This document shows, one piece after another, positions 6,110-9,996 of a stretch of DNA of 9,996 nucleotides. Both the position numbers and the translations under genes were made by a program. This DNA comes from Zetaproteobacteria bacterium (GTDB lineage: Bacteria > Pseudomonadota > Zetaproteobacteria > Mariprofundales > Mariprofundaceae): the NCBI GenBank assembly GCA_021545595.1, contig JAJRVG010000040.1, positions 1 through 9,996 on the forward strand. The letters run 5' to 3'. The number at the start of each line of letters is the position of its first letter. The first letter of the stretch is position 1. A model generated the notes under the pieces. It was given only the letters and a program-made list of their open reading frames with translations. It made no database searches and had not been told where the DNA came from.

Positions 6110-7728
6110 TGGCTACGGGCATGGATGATTCAATGAGCAGAGATGTGCCGCAGGATTTCCGAAAGGTTGTCCGCAGAAAGTCGTGGTTGACGCTGGTTGT
6201 TATGGTTGTTGTGACCCTGTTTCTGTTTCTGGCTACCACACTTTCACATCTGCGCAGCGACTGGACAGAGGGGCAGGTTTACACACTTTCGCCATCCACT
6301 GTCTCGGTGCTTGAGCAGCTTGAAGAGCCTCTTCTTATCCGTGCCTATATCACTTCCGGCCTGCCACAGCCTTATGGCCGGCTAAAAGGATTTATTGAAG
6401 ATATGCTCCACGCCTACCACCGGGCAGGAGCAGGCAAGGTCGGCTTCGAGCTGGTTGATCCCTCTGATGATCCAAACCTCTCTGCTGCACTTACCGTGAT
6501 GAAGGTTCCAAAGGTTCAGGTGCAGGTGGTGGAAGATGATCAGGCGCAGGTGAAGCAGGGGTATCTGGCTATTGTCATTGAGTATCTGGACAGCAAAGAG
6601 ATCATTCCTGTTGTGCAGAGTGAAGAGGGATTTGAATATTTTCTGACCCGTAAAATAAAAAAACTGACTGGAAAGGGCCGCTCCAGAATAGGTGTTTTTT
6701 CCGGTTTCGGTGCGAGTAGTCTGCATGAGTTGCGGAAATTCCAGAAGCTTGTCAGCGATGATTATGAACTGGTCGAAGTGGATGGAAAAAAGAATACTAT
6801 TCCATCGGATATCAGTGCATTGATTGTGGCGGGCATGGAGCGTGTGCCAACGGATGCTTTCCGTTACCGGCTTGATCAGTTCCGGATGCATGGTGGTGGT
6901 CTGCTGCTGCTGGCTGGCAATACCAAAGCGATGTTGTCGGCCGGTTTTGAGGTGCAGCCGATCAGTGCTGATGCCCATGAGTGGATGAAGCATGATCTTG
7001 GTATTGCCGTAGAGCCTGGTATGGTGATGGATCAGCGTGCGACGCGGGTGACGGTGAATCAACAGCGGGGCGGCTTTATGTTCCGCTCTCTGGTGGACTA
7101 TCCATTTTTACCGAATGTGACGGTATTTGATTCAGAGCATATTGTGACTGCGGGGCTGGAGAGCGTTTCGATTCCATTTGCTTCACCGCTGCTGTGGGTA
7201 GATGCAGGAGATGACAGTGAAGGGGGCGGAGAGCGTGTATTGATGCGTTCGTCACCACGCTCTACCGTGCAATCGGGTCCGCCCTTTGATGTAAATCCAC
7301 TGCTCCCGAGCCAAAAACGCTTCTCCGGCATGGTGTTGCACGCGTCTGTGCTGGCGCTGGCACGGGATGGTGCCATCCAATCCTCTTTTGACAGGACTCC
7401 CGAGGGAGTAACCGCTGTTGAGCATATTAGTAAAACCGATTCTTCCCGTATGATCGCGGTGGGTTCTCCCTCACTTCTGGATGATGAATTCATGGATGGT
7501 GGTAATCTTGTGGCTCTGCTGAATATGCTGGACTGGATCTCCGGCGATGAGGCGCTGATCGGTCTTCGCTCCCGTGGTGTCACACAGAGGCCTCTGGAGG
7601 AGCTGAGTGCCGCCGGACGCTCCCTCTTTAAAGGTGTCTGGATGTTCGGCCTGCCGATATTGATAACCTTGCTTGGCATATGGCGCTGGTGGGCATTGAA
7701 ACGCCGAAGAATGGTTCCTGAAAGTTGA
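6109..7728 (+). CDS. GldG-family ABC auxiliary protein, membrane-anchored
   Basis: This 539-residue protein has an N-terminal membrane segment (about 27-46), a large region probably outside the cytoplasm, and a C-terminal membrane segment (about 508-527) followed by a basic tail. After the first segment comes the GldG hallmark: WTEGQVYTLSPSTVSVLEQL (52-71), then EPLLIRAYI (73-81). The middle resembles the ABC_transp_aux region, with two alpha/beta halves including IGVFSGFG and LLLLAGN stretches. In Flavobacterium GldA, GldF and GldG were linked to gliding, but homologues are widespread in bacteria that do not glide, where their function is unsettled. I chose ATG 6109, which shares TGATG with the permease stop. 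A GTG at 6100 and ATGs at 6121 and 6133 are also in frame, and none has a clear ribosome binding site. Coupled reinitiation is therefore likely. Confidence 0.92.
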   Translation: MATGMDDSMSRDVPQDFRKVVRRKSWLTLVVMVVVTLFLFLATTLSHLRSDWTEGQVYTLSPSTVSVLEQLEEPLLIRAYITSGLPQPYGRLKGFIEDMLHAYHRAGAGKVGFELVDPSDDPNLSAALTVMKVPKVQVQVVEDDQAQVKQGYLAIVIEYLDSKEIIPVVQSEEGFEYFLTRKIKKLTGKGRSRIGVFSGFGASSLHELRKFQKLVSDDYELVEVDGKKNTIPSDISALIVAGMERVPTDAFRYRLDQFRMHGGGLLLLAGNTKAMLSAGFEVQPISADAHEWMKHDLGIAVEPGMVMDQRATRVTVNQQRGGFMFRSLVDYPFLPNVTVFDSEHIVTAGLESVSIPFASPLLWVDAGDDSEGGGERVLMRSSPRSTVQSGPPFDVNPLLPSQKRFSGMVLHASVLALARDGAIQSSFDRTPEGVTAVEHISKTDSSRMIAVGSPSLLDDEFMDGGNLVALLNMLDWISGDEALIGLRSRGVTQRPLEELSAAGRSLFKGVWMFGLPILITLLGIWRWWALKRRRMVPES

Positions 7729-8312
7729 AAAAAACAGCCATCACAGTTTTGCTGCTGTTTCTGGCCGGAGTGGTTATCTGGTTGGCATCAAGGCCGGATT
7801 CTGCACCACAAGTGATGCCGGAGATGATCCGTTTCAATCCGGATGCAGTTTATGCTCTGACTTTAACAAATGGGGGAGAAGTGACTGCTTCATTTCTGCG
7901 TGATGGCAGCCGATGGAAGTTGGAAGGGGAAGGTGTGGAAGGAGAACAGGAGGATGCTGATGCTGATGCTGTCCAACACCTGCTTGATGATCTTGCATCC
8001 ATGAATATTGTCCGTGTTGTAACACGCAATCCCGAGCATTATGAAAAGCTGCGGGTCACGACCGGTTCTACGCGGGTGGTGTTGAAGAGCGAAGGTGGCG
8101 ACAGTCTGCTGGAGCTGTTCATCGGCAAGCAGGGGAGTGATCTGATATCCACATATCTGCGAGTTGGTGGCAGGCCTGAGGTGTTGGCTGTAGACAGGAC
8201 GCTTCTCTGGCAGGTGAGCCGACCGTATCAGGAGTGGAAAGCTCCCGTTTCTTCTGATGTTGATGGTTCCAGTGTTGACGGTGTGAAGGAACCCTATTCA
8301 GAGGCACCATGA
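7725..8312 (+). CDS. Short DUF4340-like membrane-anchored protein
   Basis: This is a 195-residue protein of unknown function. MKKTAITVLLLFLAGVVIWL (1-20) is a signal anchor and the rest should face the periplasm. DUF4340-like features are the WKLEG turn (64-68), a helix with LLDDLASMNIV (86-96), and strands around LELFIG (129-134), YLRVGG (144-149) and EVLAVDRTLLWQV (152-164). It is shorter than many family members, which have more than 300 residues, and ends in a Ser/Asp-rich tail. An acidic low-complexity run, GEQEDADADA (73-82), interrupts the domain. The start is TTG at 7725, overlapping the gldG-like stop (TTGA). The first in-frame ATG (7816) would remove the anchor, so TTG is preferred. 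DUF4340 genes commonly follow GldG-type genes, which supports membership of the transporter system. Confidence 0.85.
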   Translation: MKKTAITVLLLFLAGVVIWLASRPDSAPQVMPEMIRFNPDAVYALTLTNGGEVTASFLRDGSRWKLEGEGVEGEQEDADADAVQHLLDDLASMNIVRVVTRNPEHYEKLRVTTGSTRVVLKSEGGDSLLELFIGKQGSDLISTYLRVGGRPEVLAVDRTLLWQVSRPYQEWKAPVSSDVDGSSVDGVKEPYSEAP

Positions 8313-8316
8313 CGCC

Positions 8317-8982
8317 ATGTTTGATAAACAGTATGGATTTCAAGCACATCTGATCCTGTTTGATTGTGATGGAACATTGACAGATTCGCATGGTATGATT
8401 GTGAAATCTATGCAGATGGCGTTTGTATCCTGTGGCCTTGATGAGCCTTCCGATGTTGCAGTGAGCAAGGTGATCGGGCTTTCATTGAAGGCGGCTATTG
8501 AAACCCTCTCTTGCGATATCTCCTGCAGTGAACGGATCATTGAGGCTTACCGTCAACATTACAGCGCAGCGGAGGCTTCACTCTCACTCTATCCCGGTGT
8601 CATCGAGACTTTAGATGAGTTGCAGCGGCGTGGTTACTGGATGGGGATTGTGACTGGAAAGTCGAAGCCGGGTCTGATACGCGTGCTAAAACTGTTTGAT
8701 CTGGCTGGATACTTTCTTGTGCTACGAACTGCAGACTGCTGCCTTTCGAAGCCACACCCAGCTATGGCTCTTGAGTGTATGGATGAGCTTGGTGTGTTGC
8801 CGGAGAGAACCACACTGGTTGGTGATGCGATCTTTGATATGCAGATGGCCACTTCAGCCAATCTGCGCGCACTCGGGGTCTCTTTTGGTGTAGAGTCGGC
8901 CGAGGTACTTTGTGCACAGGGTGCGGTGGATGTGGCGGATGATTTTCCAGCACTTCTGGCGTATTTTCCACCCTTGATATGA
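8317..8982 (+). CDS. HAD-family phosphatase, phosphoglycolate-phosphatase-like
   Basis: This 221-residue soluble hydrolase belongs to the haloacid dehalogenase superfamily, subfamily IA. All four motifs are present: DCDGT with nucleophile D16 and acid/base D18, T113 in IVTGKS, K145 in SKPHPAM, and D170 with D174 in LVGDAIFDM. A helical cap domain lies at about residues 23-90. The DxDGTLTDS and SKPHP signatures resemble phosphoglycolate phosphatase and related sugar-phosphate or nucleotide phosphatases; the exact substrate cannot be decided. The start is 4 bases after the DUF4340-like stop codon, with only a weak GAGG (8301-8304) upstream, so it probably relies on coupling to the upstream genes. 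It has no evident functional link to the transporter and may simply share the transcript. Confidence 0.93.
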   Translation: MFDKQYGFQAHLILFDCDGTLTDSHGMIVKSMQMAFVSCGLDEPSDVAVSKVIGLSLKAAIETLSCDISCSERIIEAYRQHYSAAEASLSLYPGVIETLDELQRRGYWMGIVTGKSKPGLIRVLKLFDLAGYFLVLRTADCCLSKPHPAMALECMDELGVLPERTTLVGDAIFDMQMATSANLRALGVSFGVESAEVLCAQGAVDVADDFPALLAYFPPLI

Positions 8983-9025
8983 TTTGAGTCTCTGTCCACG
9001 ATCTGCCCATGGGAGTTATTGAATA

Positions 9026-9996
9026 GTGAAGAAAACCATAAAATACAGCTTAGGTTTGCTACTGTTGATCATGGGGATGCTGCTGGCTGTTCCCTTTTTT
9101 ATCGACGTAAATGATTACAAGCCACAGATTACCAAAGCGGTTGAAGATGCAACGGGCCGGACGATTCAGATTGGAGAGATAAAGGCTTCACTGTTTCCGT
9201 GGGTAGGTGTTCACCTGGATGATGTTCGGCTTGCCAACCGGGCGGGATTCAGTGATCGGGATTTCCTTAAAGTTGAAAGCCTGAACATTCAGCTTGATCT
9301 GCTTCCTCTGTTCAGCAGACAGATTGAGATCAAACGTTTCACACTCAATGCACCGGAACTCTTTCTGGAGCGTAACATTGAAGGTGAAGGTAACTGGGAA
9401 GACCTCACCGGCTCAACAGGTGGCGAGGCCGTTACAGAGACAACTCAAGCAGAGGCAGGCCGCACAGAAAAGAGGTCGACGGCCTCTCCGGCAATGGCTG
9501 CATTCAATGCCGAGTCCATGCAGTTAAACCATGGTCGTTTTGTATGGGTAGATCGTGCCACAGGCGACCAGCTGGAGCTCTCCGATCTGCAAGTGGACAT
9601 TAATGATGTTCAGGTTGAGCGCCCTGTTGAGGTGAAGGTCGCAGCCAGGCTTTTTGGTGAGGCCATAACGCTGGAGGCGAAGATCGGCCCACTCGGAGAT
9701 ATCTCCAAACTGAATATTGACCGGCTACCCCTGCAAGCTGAGCTGAAAAGTGAATCGCTTGCCTTAAGACCATTTATATCCTGGTTACCGGAATTTCCTG
9801 AGTTTCTGGGAGAGGCCGCAGATGCCAGGCTGCGACTGGATCTGAAGCTGGAACAGCGCCCCGACGGTATGCGCCTGTCAACAGGAGCGATGGCCCTGAT
9901 GGCAAAAGTTGCTATTGATGCAACGTGGAAGGCTGAGATGGCCAATGCCAGAAGGATTCAGCTAAAGGATTTTAAGTTAAGCCTGAATAGCAAACC
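9026..9996 (+). CDS. AsmA-family envelope protein, N-terminal part (3' end outside window)
   Basis: The frame is open for 323 codons to the window edge. The start is GTG 9026: an in-frame TGA lies at 9020-9022, GGGAG lies 10 bases upstream at 9011-9015, and the next ATGs fall within the membrane segment. Residues 1-26 form a single hydrophobic anchor (KYSLGLLLLIMGMLLAVPFF), followed by the AsmA pattern IDVNDYKPQITKAVEDATGR (26-45), then SLFPWVGVHLDDVRLAN (55-71). AsmA-like proteins are inner-membrane-anchored with a large periplasmic beta-rich body. Larger relatives such as YhdP and TamB help move phospholipid to the outer membrane. Residues 128-155 form a Thr/Glu/Ala-rich linker that looks disordered. 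It follows the HAD gene by 43 bases with no terminator between, so it may belong to the same transcript. The domain beyond residue 323 cannot be judged. Confidence 0.92.
   Translation, partial: MKKTIKYSLGLLLLIMGMLLAVPFFIDVNDYKPQITKAVEDATGRTIQIGEIKASLFPWVGVHLDDVRLANRAGFSDRDFLKVESLNIQLDLLPLFSRQIEIKRFTLNAPELFLERNIEGEGNWEDLTGSTGGEAVTETTQAEAGRTEKRSTASPAMAAFNAESMQLNHGRFVWVDRATGDQLELSDLQVDINDVQVERPVEVKVAARLFGEAITLEAKIGPLGDISKLNIDRLPLQAELKSESLALRPFISWLPEFPEFLGEAADARLRLDLKLEQRPDGMRLSTGAMALMAKVAIDATWKAEMANARRIQLKDFKLSLNSK

Noticed and set aside
6382..7679. Long open frames on the minus strand opposite the GldG-like gene
   Set aside because: They are shadows of a well-recognised plus-strand gene, have no family-like features in translation and show no ribosome binding sites that I could support.
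1..9996. CRISPR array, transposon, prophage, toxin-antitoxin pair, tRNA or rRNA
   Set aside because: No regularly spaced repeats, transposase or integrase domains, small paired toxin-like frames, or cloverleaf-like segments were seen; all long frames belong to housekeeping, signalling or envelope families.

Overview
The window looks like ordinary chromosome from a Gram-negative proteobacterium. It carries YajQ, an AsmA-family envelope protein and a class III nucleotide cyclase, with moderate base composition and tightly packed genes. All genes are on the plus strand. I cannot fix the class from sequence reading alone; Gammaproteobacteria or Zetaproteobacteria are reasonable guesses. I see no phage, transposase, integrase, CRISPR array, rRNA or tRNA.

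Left part (1-4351): the 3' three quarters of valS come first. They are followed by a 276-base gap (2134-2409) that holds two imperfect tandem copies of a hairpin-bearing repeat; the second copy supplies the ribosome binding site of yajQ. Next come yajQ (c-di-GMP-binding family), a soluble class III adenylate cyclase and a two-CBS-domain protein, so three nucleotide-linked genes lie in a row. A 12-bp-arm dyad between yajQ and the cyclase resembles a CRP-type site. A strong intrinsic terminator (4372-4401) closes this part.

Right part (4421-9996): a candidate sigma-70-type promoter just after the terminator leads into a compact run of genes. These are a GldA-like ABC ATPase, a GldF-like ABC-2 permease, a GldG-like membrane-anchored auxiliary protein, a short DUF4340-like membrane-anchored protein, a phosphoglycolate-phosphatase-like HAD hydrolase and the start of an AsmA-family protein that runs off the end. 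Successive start and stop codons overlap at ATGA, TGATG and TTGA, which suggests translational coupling of the four transporter genes. The transporter set matches the GldA/F/G plus DUF4340 cassette found in many bacteria that do not glide; its substrate is unknown to me.

The points most worth a second look are the covarying tandem repeat in the yajQ leader, the CRP-like dyad placed 41.5 bases upstream of the inferred cyclase transcription start, and the apparently leaderless start of the Gld-like operon. None of these is shown to be new. The claim of an undescribed system is weak, and the Gld-like cassette is the best candidate for unexplained biology.
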